64,000 bases of DNA from Azorinus chamasolen (GCA_963576725.1 OY755239.1:59179453-59243452), one strand, 5' to 3'. Shown: positions 30,282 to 42,527, counted from the first letter of the stretch. Notes: a model not told the origin generated them from the sequence alone. A program made the numbers and translations.

Positions 30282-31626
30282 AAGTATATAGGAGCCTCCA
30301 CTTATACCGCATGTCGCGAAAATACATGACAAACAAACGGCTTCTCCAATATACACAGTAAATACGTATGTTTACTACCTATTATTGTGTTTAATACAAG
30401 AAATATTTCAGGTGGTCGATATCAACCTATCACATAAGTTGGAAAACGATTAATATACATTTATATACGCAAATTTCTCAAGGTTACCTCGCAGCTGGAT
30501 CTTGGTTATCAGACGCTTTTTAAAACCGAGTCAGAGACAACTAAATCTGCGCCGTCATCACTGCAGTCTTACGGCGCACATGCTTGTCAGCAGCTGCGTT
30601 TGAAGAAAGTGCGACCGTACATAGTACAAAGTTTGAACATGACGACACAATGTAACAATATTTCACGTTTATCGTACATAGTTCTATACATAATGTGGCC
30701 ATACCACATCTGATGCTGCGGTACTACAAACTGATCTACTTTCAGAATTTAGACACACTTCAGAGTGTGAGAATCAACTAGTTAATGCCATTCAATCAGA
30801 GACATATACTATACATGTACCGGGTATGTATATGTCTCTGGTTCAATCTAGACACGTGTGAGGTTATTTGAATCATCAGGAAACCGAAAAGGACCATCTT
30901 TTTATTATACAATATCCATTGAAAGACATTGCACAGCAATTTAATATACCTAGGCAGGTGTGAACGTCTCTGTATATGTCTCTGTCATTACTTGCCAGAA
31001 AGCTATTGTTCAACTTCCTTGATTTTTGAGACGCAGCCCATGAGGAATTTATATGTAGTCTAACATACAGTTTACTCATCGCGAAACACGTACGCATGCT
31101 AAACCATTATAATTACGCGTGACAGTTCTAATGGCTGTATTGCAAGTACCTGCATGATATGTGCATGCTTTCTATTCAGTTTAACTTTGCTGAAGCTAAA
31201 TACATAAATATTTGAATACCCCTGATCTATTAGATCAGAGCTATTCAAGTATTTATGTATTATATTTATTCCCTTTATGGAATATTTTCTTCATTGTGAA
31301 TCTAAATAGTTATAAACATGTACATGTATTTCAATTTTGCCAGGTATTTGTATGCTTCTATCAGTCTCATCACTTTGTCATGTTAATCGAAAATTCCCTT
31401 CGCACGTGGTTTGCCAGTGCTATGCAGAGTGTAACTCGCTGAATTTGCATGCTTGCTTTGTGCAAATCTGCTTTTTAATTGTTTTCTCCCCTATATATAC
31501 TGCATGTTTTCTCTGTTCTGTGCTTAGTTTGGTAGAGACACAAAGGTATAGTTTACCTATCTCTCTTCTCCAGCTGGCCATCTTTCCTACTATTCTCCTT
31601 GCTGTACCTTGCTTTAACTGTACCTA
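30282..31626. other. Low-repeat region; two solitary palindromes
   Basis: Region poor in family A-H elements. Palindromes: 30796-30841 (CAGAGACATATACTATACAT with its complement) and 31199-31262 (AATACATAAATATTTGAATA with AAGTATTTATGTATT around TCTATTAGATCAGA). A minus-strand GAG-GTAACC donor at 30488/30487 could end a non-coding first exon of MRPS16 (speculative). No coding sequence recognised. Confidence 0.35.
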
Positions 31627-31660
31627 TTCTCACCCCTCTCTCTCTCTTTCCCCCCTCTCT

Positions 31661-31692
<32 letters not shown>
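31627..31692 (+). repeat. CT/C microsatellite
   Basis: CTCTCTCTCT and C-run tract. The 139-codon frame over it is compositional. Confidence 0.85.
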
Positions 31693-31870
31693 GGAGTCGT
31701 GTGGGGATTTACGGTGTCAGCATACGACAGCATTTGTTGGGACATGGAAAATTTAAGATATTTCCAATTACCTAAATATAACTAATATAATGTGGGGACC
31801 CTCAAATGGGGTAAAGGGGGGGGGGTTATTGCAGAATTTAGAGATAGTGCATCACCACCTAGTCTCTCTC

Positions 31871-33310
31871 AAAAACAAGAGGGTCATGATGGCACTGTTA
31901 TCGCTCACCAGACATATATAGAAGATTTTCAAAGTTTTCACCATGTTTCTACAGATTACTGGCCACCACTGTGGCGGGTCTTCATTTGAAACCAGGAGTA
32001 TAATTCATATAATTTTTGTAGAGGACTTCAAGATGATGCTATATGCCAAATATGAAAGCTGAGATACTTCCAGTTTCAGAGGAGAATATTTCTAAAGGTT
32101 TCACAATATGTTTCTATATAAAACAAGAGGGCCATTGACAGTGTTAATTTTTCAGCAGACAACCTTTCTAACAGATGACAGAAACTCAGTGTTAACCCTA
32201 TCACTGCTAAGCATGACTTGACTGAAATTAGCACACCGTTTGGATTCTGATCTGACGCATATGTAGCTTCATATGTGGTTTGTACAAGAGAGTTAATTGT
32301 AAGATTGATATGTATTAAAAACTGTGTGAACAAACTTAAACAAGCAGACAACAATTCTGAAGCAGACAACATTACAGTACTGAAATAATGCAACACTTGA
32401 ACTTGTATTAAGCTGAACTTCAAAACAGATACAATGATAGGCTCTATATTGATAGCTGCCAGCTTAATGCAGGGCATATACATGAAAAAAAGCTTTAACA
32501 GCTTTCTGAATTTTGAGAATTATCCACATAGTTTTTCTCAATCTAATATGAGCGTGTGTTATTTGTCTAAACACAATTTCTACTCTACTGAGATTAAGGG
32601 TGATTACATAACACTCACATTGGCTAGCTAGTTTCAGTGCACTGGCTTTATCTGAATAAGGGGAAACCTTTAAACTATAGTTTCTGATGTGAAGGAGTCT
32701 ATACACACTGGGCAGGGCCAATTCTAACCTCAAAACTATGATATAACAAAACTCATAAAGGTATGTTAAGTAAATCTATACACCAAATATTTAAGCTCTG
32801 TGACATGTAGTTTTTGACAAGAAGATTTTTAAGGTTTTTCCTATGCATAACTAGTGATCCCAAGGGCTGTTTAAACAGCAGTCTGTTACACAAAACTGGC
32901 CAGCCCTGGGTGGGACCAATTTTGACCCTAGGGGCATAATTTGTATAACGTTTGTAGAATACCTGAAGTTGAAGCTACATGTATGTGCCTGAAGTTGAAG
33001 CTATGTGTCAAATATGAAAGCTGAGAACATTCCAGTTTCAGAGGAGAAGATCTTCAACGTTTTCACTATATGTTTCTATTGAAAACTTCACATCCCTGGG
33101 CGTGGCCAATTTTGACTCGAGGGGCATAATTTATATAACTTAAATTGTAGAGGACCCATAGGTAATGCTATGTGCCAAAGATGAAAACTGAGAACCCTGT
33201 AGATTCGGAGGTGAAGATTTTTAAAGGTCCAACTTGTTGAAGCGGGACGACGCACGACGCACGCCGACGGACGACGGACATCAGGCAATCACAAAAGCTC
33301 ACCCTGAGAA
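31871..33310 (-). mobile_element. Decayed R-family element(s)
   Basis: Minus-strand 5' end AGCTCACC-like (GTGAGCTTTTGTGATTGCCT, then GTCCGTCGTCCGTCGGCG) at about 33300. Core repeats with CTCTGAAACTGGAATGTTCT and GGTCAAAATTGGTCCCACCC follow. 3' ends CTCTTGTTTT appear twice (at 31871-31880 and 32121-32130), so two copies are fused. E-type pieces (GCAGACAACATTAC, TTAACCCTATCACTGC) interrupt it at about 32150-32390. Confidence 0.6.
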
Positions 33311-33559
33311 CTAGGTCATACATGTATTTAGTTTTGGCTGCTGGCGTGTTCGTATTTCGCAGGAATGACAAAAGTGAAGAAAAAATATCAAAAAATAAAA
33401 AAATCAGTTATAAAAGTATAAAAACGTGATGACGAACTATAATTATATTTCGAAATACAGAAGTTTTATATTGTAGAACTACAGTCACCTGTACCCGACT
33501 TTTTCATTGCAAATTACATGTAAGTTTTCTGTGATAAGATGGGCTCAGTGCATTTTTCC

Positions 33560-33775
33560 ATAATAAATTATATTTTGCTGTTTATGAAACTATATGTGAT
33601 ATGCTATTTATTTAAAATACTTTCTATGTTTACAGGTTTCTATTTTATAGGTTGTTTGTTTGTATTGTTACTGGATAATCTTGATTATGTCGGACAATAG
33701 TTTCAAAGCTAGTGTTTATTTGTTGATGTAAACTGACTATAAATAAAGATTATCTTATCTTATCTTAACTCAATC
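33560..33775 (+). mobile_element. Probable non-LTR 3' tail
   Basis: Ends GACTATAAATAAAGATTATC followed by TTATC-type repeats (TTATCTTATCTTA). An AATAAAG near a short pentanucleotide tail is typical of LINE 3' ends. The coding part is absent. Confidence 0.4.
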
Positions 33776-34904
33776 CAGTTACAATACACCCCTTTTTCTC
33801 CTAACTCACAAAAAAAATCAGGCATGTACACGGTCCGAATTTCGTTGGGCGCCAAACTGTAACAGGACAACCCCTTAAATTACACCTCCTACCAATGCAC
33901 CAGCTGTAAATATACAGCCCGCCAAATCAGTAAGAAAATAGTCCGCAACCTGTCATACGGGGACTGGATCTTGTAGTTTCTGACCCAAATACGTTGGTGG
34001 TTGTCGGTCTCGGACAACAAAATCAAGCCGAGGACCAGCCAATAGACATATCCTCAAGGTATTTGCAAAACCAAAACAGTTATTCTCTTCAACATTTTGT
34101 TGCTTTTTGAAAGTTAACTGAAATCAACTTTTCATAGATGAACTGCTTATTGACTTTTATATGTAATTATCAACATTGAATAAGGCTCAGAACACTTTGA
34201 AGAGGAAATTGTCTCATCGTCGATTCGTCCTCATATCTCACCAAATATTTATAAGCGAACCTGCTGTAACTTTCCAATCGTTTGCAGAATTAAATTGTCT
34301 AAATGCAGTTGAAATACACATGTTTTTTAATATTACTGATTGAAAGTAACTTTCAGCTGACTTGACTTTGCTAATTGAATTTATTTCCATTCTGTATTGA
34401 ACATGTAGGAAATGGAAATACATGTATGTTCTGGTCACAAGCTTTACAAATTTGAATTCGCCCCCATGATAATCATAGCGCTGCAAACACTGTAGTATTC
34501 TTTGCATAGGAACAATGTTTTGAAAATCAAATTTCTGATATTTGACATAAAATAGAGGGTCTAGAAAGGAAATTATTAGATCTAACACTTTCTAGTGAGT
34601 GATTCAGTTGCAGCTGACTTTTCATCCGTTTCCCCCTATGCTTATCAAACTTGCTTTCGAAGTTATAGGTGTTATTACCTAATCACTTGCATAAGGTCAT
34701 CCGACACACACTTCTTTATTCATTGAGTATCCTGTGGGAGAATAATTTCATTCATATTATGGTCACATGATATCGCCATGAGCCTGATATTTGTATATTC
34801 GTGTGCACTCCTTACACATGGCTATATTTTGTGGACTTTCTTACACACACTAAACCAAAGCTAACGCTACGAAGCCTTTTCATGTCAGAAATAGTATACC
34901 TTGA
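33776..34904. other. No gene recognised
   Basis: The 116-codon minus frame at 34238-34588 has no recognisable motif and ordinary AT-rich composition. No TTAA hairpin elements seen. Confidence 0.35.
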
Positions 34905-37900
34905 TTAAGTTGACCCCCCTTCCCAGGGTCTTCTTGGGGCTGCTACAACCTGGGTGGCAGAAATACACAGCAGTCATTGATAGACCGATAACCTGGTGCT
35001 GTAGTTGTGGTTTGGTGGATGAGCAATGACAAGGCACACTGCTCAAATGTGGGAACGGCGGTTTCTCTTGTCACCGTAAAAGACGAGTCTGGATGACAGC
35101 TAGGACAGGCGATCCTCTAAAATATCATGTCACAATATTTTACGGCTAGACAAACACCACATATTGCGTTAGGCTGTGCCAGCCAGTCTTATAGACAGGT
35201 TGGTAGTGTCTCGGGCTTGGCTGACTCCCGGGTGCTGGAAGCAGGGTCCGGTTGTCATGGCAAATCCAACAAGCCCCAACCAAGTTCAGGACTGCCACTT
35301 GGAATGTTGGCTCCCTGAAGAGGCGAAACGTCAAAGTAGTGGCCATTCTGACAAGAAGAGGAGTGGATCTCTGCGGCGTGCAAGAGCACAGATGGGCTGA
35401 TAGTATTTCAGCCAATCAGACCCTCCTTATCAAAGGAAAGGACTCTATGTTCAAGTTCTACAGGAGTGCAAATGACGGGGCAAGGCGGCGCTGGGATCAT
35501 GTTGGCTGAGAAGTGGGTGGAGAAAGTGTTTGATGTCCAGCACATTTTGGACAGAATTATAATGCTCAGACTAGTCATAGGCAAGGTGGTCTTCACCTTC
35601 ATTTCATTGTATGCACTACAGGCTGGGCTGTCTGAAGCTGAGAAAGATCGTTTCTTTGACTAACTCAAAAGTGCAGTCTCAAAGATTCCGGCATCCCATT
35701 TGGAGACTGGAATGATCATGTGGGAGCTGAGGGCAGTGGCTTGGAAAAGTTCACAGAGGTAAAGGTTTTGGGGTACGAAACGCTGAAGGAGAGAGACTGT
35801 TAAGAGTTTGCCGTGGCTAACGGCCTTGTAGGCAACACTCGTTTTATGAAGAGCGAGTCACACTTGGTAACTTACTGTTCCGGAAATCACAAGACTCAGG
35901 TGGACTACATACTCTTCTGTAAGAGTTTCTGCACAGCAGCTTACGATGTCAAGATCATCCTGGATGAAGAATGTGGTCAACAGCACAACTTGCTTGTTTG
36001 GGACTTCAAAGCCAGCCTGCCAAAAAAGCACAACTTCACTCCACGTATCTGCACATGGAAACTCTGGGATCCAGCTATGGCTAATGAGTACCATACCAGT
36101 ACCACCTTCAAGGATAAAGTAACTGCTATTGCTACCATTGTATCCGACAGTGTTGTGGAAGATGTGTGGTCTAGACTCAAAACTTCACTCCTGGAAGCAG
36201 CCTCTGAGGTGTGTGGCCTCTCTAAGAACCACCAATGGAAATGGGAAACCTGGTGGTGGGACGACAAGGTTGATGAGGCTATAAAGATGAAGCGGGCATG
36301 TTTCAAAGCTTTCAAGACTCTTGTTAAGGCAAGCAAGCTGAATGAGGCAAATGAGGCCAAAGCTTCCTACAACGAGGCTAAGCATATGGCCAAAAGGGTA
36401 GTCTGGCAGGCAAAGCTGGAGGCTGAAAGGGATAAGTTTGCCCACATCTTGCCCAATAATGGAAGAATCTATAAGCTTGCCAAACAGATGGACAGGTCAA
36501 ACCAGGATGTCATTGGGGAGAAGTGTGTCAGGAATGATGCCGGTGAGTTATCCCTCAGGGAGGGGGAGAAGATGAAGGTTTGGGTTGAGCACTACGCTAG
36601 GTTGCTGAACGTCGAGTTTGAGTGGCCAAGTGACCTACTTCCTGAGGTTGCTCCTGTGGAAGGCCCTCCCCCGCCAGTCACATTGCATGTAATCCATAAA
36701 GCTCTCAGCAAAATGAAATGTGGCAAAGCTGCTTGTCCGTCCGGTATCATTGCTGAGATGATGAAAGCAGCAGGAGACGAGAGCATAGTGTTGTTGAGGG
36801 ACTTGGCAGAGGCAGTCTTCAGTGATTGTGTGATTCCAAAGGACTAGGAGGAGAGCTACATCATTAATCTCTACAATGGGGAAAGGTGATGCCCTCGATC
36901 GGGGCAATTACTGTGGTCTGAAGCTTACAGATCAAGCTATGAAGTTGCTAGAGCATGTGCTAGACACTTCCATCGGCAGAATGGTAAACATCGACTCAAT
37001 GCAGTTTGGCTTTGTGCCTGGCCAGGGCACCACTGATGCGATTTTCATCATACGCCAACTGCAGGAGAAGCACATCGCTACAAACAAGCCACTGTATCTT
37101 GCCTTTGTCGACCTGGAGAAGGCTTTTGACCGTGTACCTCGGAAAGTCCTTTGGTGGGCTTCGAGGAGCCTGGGTGTGGAGGAGTGGGTTGTATGTGTTA
37201 TCCAGGGCAATGTTAGAATTCGAGTATGAGTCAGTGGACAGTACAGTGAGGAGTTTGGTGTGGGGGTTGGGATGCATCAAGGATCTGTCCTCAGTCCCCT
37301 CCTCTTTATCTTGGTACTGGAAGCACTGTCACGTGAGTTCCGTACCAGTGTGCCATGGGAGCTCCTGTATGCTGATGACCTTGCAGTATTCACAGACTCT
37401 CTGGAAGAATGTGTGTCAAAGCTGTGGGCATGGAGAGCAAAGGGCTGAGAGTCAACATGAAGAAGACTAAGTTCATGATCACTGGACCTAGTCTTGGCGT
37501 CCTCCGTGACTCAGGTGCACTCCCCTGTGCTGTCTGTCGGAGCGGTGTTGGAGTTAATACCATCAAGTGCTTGAAGTGCACATTCTGGGTGCACAAGAAA
37601 TGCTGTGGTATCCAGGGAAGACTTATTGCCAACCCAGCGTATGTCTGTCCAAGGTGCCGTCGTCAGGCACGTCCAATCGATGGCAGATCAGTCACACAAT
37701 TAGATGTAGATGGAACTCTACTTGATGTTGAAGCCAGTTTCTGCTATCTTGTTGACATGTTTGCTGGTGGAGGTTGCACGCTTGCCATTATTACCAGATG
37801 TTCTACTGCCTGGGGAAAATTCATGAAATTTCTGCCAATTCTGACATCCAAGCACATATCCCTCTTAATTTGTGGGAAAGTGTTTGATGCCTGCATGGAA

Positions 37901-38293
37901 GCGAAACATGGGCTCCTTCAGTTTCAGACATACAACAGCTCCGCAGAAATGACAGATCAATGATCCGATGGATATGTGACATCAAGCCCCTAGATGATAT
38001 ATCAATCGACTTGTTGTGCGCAAGGTTGGACCTGCAGGAAGTAACAGCTGCTCTACGCATCTTAGATGGTATGGACACATCACTCGATCCAAGTGTTTAT
38101 CAAGTCTGTCACCAATATGAAGATTCCTTGTTTCAGGAGTGTGTGGGAGACCAAGAAAGTTATGGTCAGACTGTGTCAAGGCTGATATGGATGTAAGCAG
38201 CCTTGGTAACATCAATCCACTAAACAGAACTGCATGGAGATCCAAATGTCATGTTAATAAACGCCTTTTGAATATATCGAATGCATGTCAATA
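34905..38293 (+). pseudogene. RTE-like non-LTR retrotransposon (endonuclease-reverse transcriptase), dead
   Basis: Order: about 34905-35250 probable 5' UTR. 35270-36030 holds an apurinic endonuclease domain (TWNVGSLKRR, GVDLCGVQEHRW, GDWNDHVGAEG at about 35705, SGNHKTQVDYIL, QHNLLVWDF). 36650-37430 holds the reverse transcriptase (NLYNGKGDALDRGNYCGLKL, QFGFVPGQGTTDAIF, AFVDLEKAFDRVPRK, GMHQGSVLSPLLFI, LLYADDL). 37520-37660 is a PHD-like C4HC3 finger (CAVC, CLKC, WVHKKC, CPRC). 37950-38293 is the tail (MIRWICDIK, LRWYGH, GRPRK, NPLNRTAWRSK). Breaks: frameshifts near 35480, 37430, 37925 and 38050; in-frame stops near 35661, 35802, 36845 (W to stop) and 37227. It therefore makes no full protein. 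Clade assignment is from motif resemblance only. Confidence 0.85.
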
Positions 38294-38479
38294 ACTGCCA
38301 TGCGGAATGGCGGTTGTCAGGTTCGCAAGAGTAGCATGTGGCCGCGTGAGAATATGACCTTTAACTTTGTATTCATAATTTCATTTGCTTCTGCAAAGAA
38401 TACAAAAATAAAAGGAACGAATATACTTTGCCAGTCCCTACAAAAAGTATTTGAAATGTAGGTATTTTACTCTGTATAG

Positions 38480-38632
38480 AGAAGTCGCGTGAGCTGGTTA
38501 AATCGGTAGATAGGAAAAATTAAGCTTCTGTAACAGGACTGGTGAAAACCATGCAGCCAGACCGTGGCTCAAACCCGGGACCCCTTGCTTACAGGGTGAG
38601 TGCTCTACCAACTGAGCTCTCCGGACCACTTG
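38480..38632 (-). mobile_element. tRNA-derived SINE
   Basis: Minus-strand head GGTCCGGAGAGCTCAGTTGG with A-box AGCTCAGTTGGTAGAGC, anticodon-like TGTAA and B-box-like GGGTTTGAGCC, followed by a non-tRNA body (CTGCATGGTTTTCACCAGTC). The anticodon stem does not pair, so this is not a working tRNA. Confidence 0.65.
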
Positions 38633-38639
38633 CTGTTCT

Positions 38640-39158
38640 TCACCCAGTACCTGTACCTGGCCTGTTACACTTAAAAAAAAAAAAAGAATTCTAAGAACTT
38701 TTACATGTATGTATAAATTCTCGTCTGTTTAATGTTATTATCAGGGGCTGCTGCCCCCAAACCCCCTCTTATTGGATATGATAGAATGAAACAAAATTGT
38801 GGTGTTTTTACTCCTGCCTAGCAAAGAGTTTAGTGTAAGCATAGTAAGAGAAATTCCAAGGACTGTAGCAAGAGAAATTCCAGGGACCGGCAAAGTAAAT
38901 TCAACCGCAATAAAATTTATATTGTACATGTACATACAAATGTACAATGGTGAACTTGCCATGACATACAGCTAGTAGAGTATACAATAAAAACAATGTG
39001 AAAAACAGAGTTAGAGAAAGACGTGAAGAGGGTAGGGAAAAAGAGAGTGAGCATGACAAAATTTCCTGAATTTCAGTAAATTATTAGAGGACAAAAGAGA
39101 CTGTATTTGCATATACAATTGAAGAAAAACATAGAAACAAACCCAAACCCCATGTTTG
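38640..39158. other. No gene recognised
   Basis: Contains an A-run at 38671-38683, a purine-rich stretch at 38995-39070 and a near-direct repeat (GAGAAATTCCAAGGAC / GAGAAATTCCAGGGACC at 38848-38887). Confidence 0.4.
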
Positions 39159-39430
39159 TTTAACCCATTCCCTCATATTGACGCCTTTTGACACCTCTGT
39201 AAATGTCCCTTTCTGATACCATTGTGATAAATAGAGCATTTGCTCCATAGGAGCAAAACTATGGTTTCAAAACTACATAATTCTAAAAATGTCCTTTCCC
39301 CTAGTTAATGCTCCTTTTCGGTAGATATATTCAAAGAGGTTGGATCTAAAAATAGTCTATGAGGGAATTGGTTAACTAATATCCACAATGTCATTATGTC
39401 TTACATGGATATTCATTAGGTAAAGGGTTA
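39159..39430. mobile_element. Family B MITE followed by an A-type tail
   Basis: B: TTAACCCATTCCCTCATATT (39159) to GAGGGAATTGGTTAA (39375), with a deletion in the right arm (GGAGCAAAACTATGGTTTC). 39376-39430: ATCCACAATGTCATTATGTC to AGGTAAAGGGTTAA, an A right end. Confidence 0.75.
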
Positions 39431-39890
39431 AACTTTTGTTAACAACTGATAGCTTCAGGAAGTTGATTCAAGATTGCCACCACTCCAGCCTGATCAGACT
39501 TATAGGGGTAAACACAGTCTTATGTTGACATAAACTATTACTATTATCAAAAATGATAAAGGAAATGTAAACATACACAAGTTGGTTCTTCTGTGGTACA
39601 CATTTTCAAGAAAGGTTTCATGACATAGAATCTGAAGGAAAACTTTGGCTCCCACAGATCCAAATTGGCGACACATTTGGCACAAGTTTTTCTCATTTGG
39701 CGAAAGTGATAGCGCAAAGAAAAACAATCCAGGGTAGGCCCTGCATAGGAAACTGTCTGTATTTTCAAAGTGGCAAATAGCTTAGGTGCTTTATCTGAGG
39801 CTTACCTGCTAGTTACTGAGTGTTTGTTTTAGATCCAAGTTGTTTGCAATGTCATTCTCGTTACAATAAGCAACTGCAGAAATGAAGAAG

Positions 39891-39975
39891 TAACCCTTTG
39901 CCTTATGTAGGCAATTTCTCATTCCTTTACAAATAAAGTGCATACCCAGGTTCAGGGTCTGCTCTGTTTGCTTAT
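39891..39975. repeat. Family A left-end and right-arm fragment
   Basis: TAACCCTTTGCCTTATGTAG, then CAGGGTCTGCTCTGTTTGCT; internal deletion. Confidence 0.45.
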
Positions 39976-40133
39976 GGATTTTTATACCGCATTATAAGTA
40001 ATAAAATTCAAATGCCCTCAGGGTCATAGTTAAGCTTATCACCAGTATTTTGAAAAACCTATAAGTCTTTATTTACGGGTAATGTTTTAGTTGTTTTATG
40101 CATCATTAGTTCCCCCCCCAGAATTAACCCTTT

Positions 40134-40365
40134 ACTCCATAAATACGCCTTTCTACGCCTTGGCAAACAGAGTTGACCCAGATCAGGAGCCGTCTGATCA
40201 GGGTCTGCTCAGTTTGCTTATGATATACGGTAATATAGATATGATTCTCTAGTTTCTGCCATTGCCAAAACTTCCTGTGTCCTTGTGCTATCATAACAAA
40301 TTAATCTATTCAATATTCATGAGGTCATTATTTCTTACATGAATATTCATGGAGGAATGGGTTAA
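40134..40365. mobile_element. Family A MITE, first of a pair sharing TTAA
   Basis: TTAACCCTTTACTCCATAAA to ATGGAGGAATGGGTTAA. The hairpin left arm is shortened (CCCAGATCAGGAGCCGTCTG). TTAA 40362-40365 is shared with the next element. Confidence 0.75.
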
Positions 40366-40606
40366 CCCTTTCCCTCATGTAAACATGTTTTCACGCATTT
40401 GCAGAGTAGACCCAGATCAGACGGCTCCTAGAGGAGCCGTCTGATCAGGGTCTACTCTGTTTGCTAATAGAATTTGAAAGATCATTTCTTTGCTTTCTAA
40501 AATGTCGAATATGTTCCACCTTGTATATTTCTTTATGACTATTTTGTTAATGGATATTCAGTAGGTATTGAAAGTTGATATAAACATAGAACAGGGAAAG
40601 GGTTAA
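40362..40606. mobile_element. Family A MITE, second of the pair
   Basis: TTAACCCTTTCCCTCATGTA to GGGAAAGGGTTAA, very close to 25513-25762 but with a 7-base deletion (GCATTTGCAGAGTAGACCC). Confidence 0.85.
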
Positions 40607-40876
40607 GGGGCGTTTTTTAGAGTCAGAGGGTTTATTAGGTAGAATATTGATAGTTCTACAGTTTCTACCATGGCCAAATGCTATAATAAAAAAAAATCAG
40701 CAAAGAAATATTTTTACATGCATATTTATGAGGTTTAATAGGTTTGAAATGATGTGCTCTGTTTTAGGTAATTTGATGGGACAAGTCATACTGGTCTGGA
40801 AGATATAGCGGATAGAGCCTGTGAACTGAACCTCGATGGTAAGCATAGATGGAGGTGGAGTTCCCTTATGATGACC

Positions 40877-41342
40877 TTAACCCTTTGCTCCTGAAATACG
40901 TATCTCTACGCCTTTGCAAACAGAGTAGACCTAGATCAGACGGCCATCTGATCTGGGTCTAGTCTGTTTGCTTATGGAATTGAATAAGATCTGATTCTAC
41001 TACAGTTTCTACCATTGCCGAAAATTCTTGTGTCCATTTGCTATTTTAACAATTAACCCATTACCTCATAGGCTATTTTTAGAAATAGCCTCTTTGAATA
41101 AATCTACCGAAAAGGAGCATTAACTAGAGAAAAGGAAAATTTTAGAATTTTGTAGTTTGAAACCATTGTGATAAATAGAGCATTTGCTCCTATAGGAGCA
41201 AATGCTCTATTTATCACAATGGTTTCACAAAGTGACATTTACAGAGTCGTCAAAAGTCGTCAATATGAGGGAATGGGTTAATCTAATTAATATTCATGAT
41301 GGCATCATTTCTTACATGAATATACATGCAGTAAAGGGTTAA
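40877..41342. mobile_element. Family A element with a family B element inside
   Basis: TTAACCCTTTGCTCCTGAAA to GCAGTAAAGGGTTAA. Stem GTAGACCTAGATCAGACGGC with its complement. Split in AACAATTAA / TTAATCTAATTAATAT by B at a TTAA. Confidence 0.8.
41053..41281. mobile_element. Family B TTAA MITE, reference copy
   Basis: TTAACCCATTACCTCATAGG to ATGAGGGAATGGGTTAA, 229 bp. The palindrome GAAACCATTGTGATAAATAG...CTATTTATCACAATGGTTTC is perfect around CATTTGCTCCTATAGGAGC. Confidence 0.9.
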
Positions 41343-41384
41343 TACAGTGATTCATTGTCAGTACATTAATTTTCATATTCATTA

Positions 41385-41578
41385 AGATAAGATGTGTAAG
41401 TTAAAACATTTTCCATTTTCAAGAATAACTCCGTTTTATGTCCACCAAACCCTATACTGGGACCACTCTTTAGAATTGTCTCAGAGAGACGATTCTAAGG
41501 AGTGATCGCAGTATAGGGTTTGGTGAAGAAATGACGATTTTAGTATTTGGGTATGCATCCATATCTGTGGCTCTGATC
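41385..41578. mobile_element. Family C element
   Basis: Left AAGATAAGATGTGTAAGTTA, right CATCCATATCTGTGGCTCTG. Stem AAACCCTATACTGGGACCAC with two mismatches. Confidence 0.65.
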
Positions 41579-42150
41579 AGACCATTTAGAAAGCAGGGAG
41601 ACATAAGAATGAGTGTGCTTTTGTCATGTTTTTGACATTTCTGAGCAAGATCTGCACTGTTTGCATATTCTTTGAAGAAACATCCCTCTAAATAAAATGA
41701 GCTAACTGACAGACGCTGAATGGGGCAAATCCATTTTGAAATTAAGGCATAAATGAGTTCACAGTCAGAACTTAACTTTATTTACGCTCATATTTCCCCA
41801 TATGATGACATTCAGGACGACCATATGAGTTACACTCTAAGTCTTATTGCTCTCTTTGAATTCTGCTTTGCAGTGCCGTCATTGCTCTCTGTATTTTGTG
41901 TGTGTGTTTGCCAAATTCACTTTCCCAATCACACTTCTCCTCTGATGAAAGATTTCTGTTTTCTGTGCTTCCTATATACATGTTACTATACAATGTATCT
42001 TATTTACTTGTTATTTGATATATTCCTAACTCTCACACACTGTTATAATGTCAATTATGCCATGATGCATGTATGTATGTGGTTACAACATAGGGTTTGG
42101 TGAAGAAATGCTTGTTTTAGTACTTGTGTATGCATGTTTATCGATTGCTC
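41579..42150. other. No gene; right half of a family C element at 42062
   Basis: The 116-codon frame at 41753 is C/Y/L-rich without motif. 42062-42150 has a C right arm (GTTACAACATAGGGTTTGGT) and end (CGATTGCTCTG). Confidence 0.4.
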
Positions 42151-42189
42151 TGTAAATATATTATTTGATTATCCAGTTACCCTAATTTC

Positions 42190-42298
42190 CCTAAGCATTC
42201 AGACAGATTATTTAGGCAAATTGTGCAGACCCAGTTCAAACTGCTCCTGAAAGAGCTGTTTGATCAGGGTCTACAATATTTGCTGCAAAGTCACAATG
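42190..42298. repeat. Single J-type unit
   Basis: TTTAGGCAAATTGTGCAGAC ... GATCAGGGTCTACAATATTT, matching the 87 bp unit of 61070-61690 but with an A-like hairpin (CTGCTCCTGAAAGAGC). Confidence 0.5.
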
Positions 42299-42527
42299 TT
42301 AACCCTTTCCTCCATAAATACACCTTTCTACGCCTCTGTAAAAATCACCTGTTGAAACCATTGAGATAAATAGAGCATTTGCTCCTATAGGAGCAAATGC
42401 TCTATTTATCACAATGGTTTCAAACTACAAAATTCTATCATTTTCCTTTTCTCTAGTTAATGCTCTGTTTAGGTAGATTTATTCAAAGTGGTTGGATCTA
42501 AAAATAGCCTATGGGGGAATGGGTTAA
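42299..42527. mobile_element. Family B TTAA MITE, complete
   Basis: TTAACCCTTTCCTCCATAAA to GGGGGAATGGGTTAA, 229 bp. Reverse orientation to 41053-41281. Confidence 0.88.

Noticed and set aside
31337..31756. 139-codon plus-strand frame
   Set aside because: Runs through a CT/C microsatellite; the L/S/P-rich product is a composition artefact with no motif.
32076..32483. 135-codon minus-strand frame
   Set aside because: Covers fused R-element ends and E-type pieces; no conserved domain, and the sequence is repeat-derived.
38555..38632. Functional tRNA gene on the minus strand
   Set aside because: A and B boxes are visible but the anticodon stem does not pair and a SINE body follows.
41753..42103. 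116-codon hydrophobic plus-strand frame as a membrane protein
   Set aside because: No family motif, no supporting codon pattern, and it ends inside a C-element arm; chance in AT-rich DNA is more likely.
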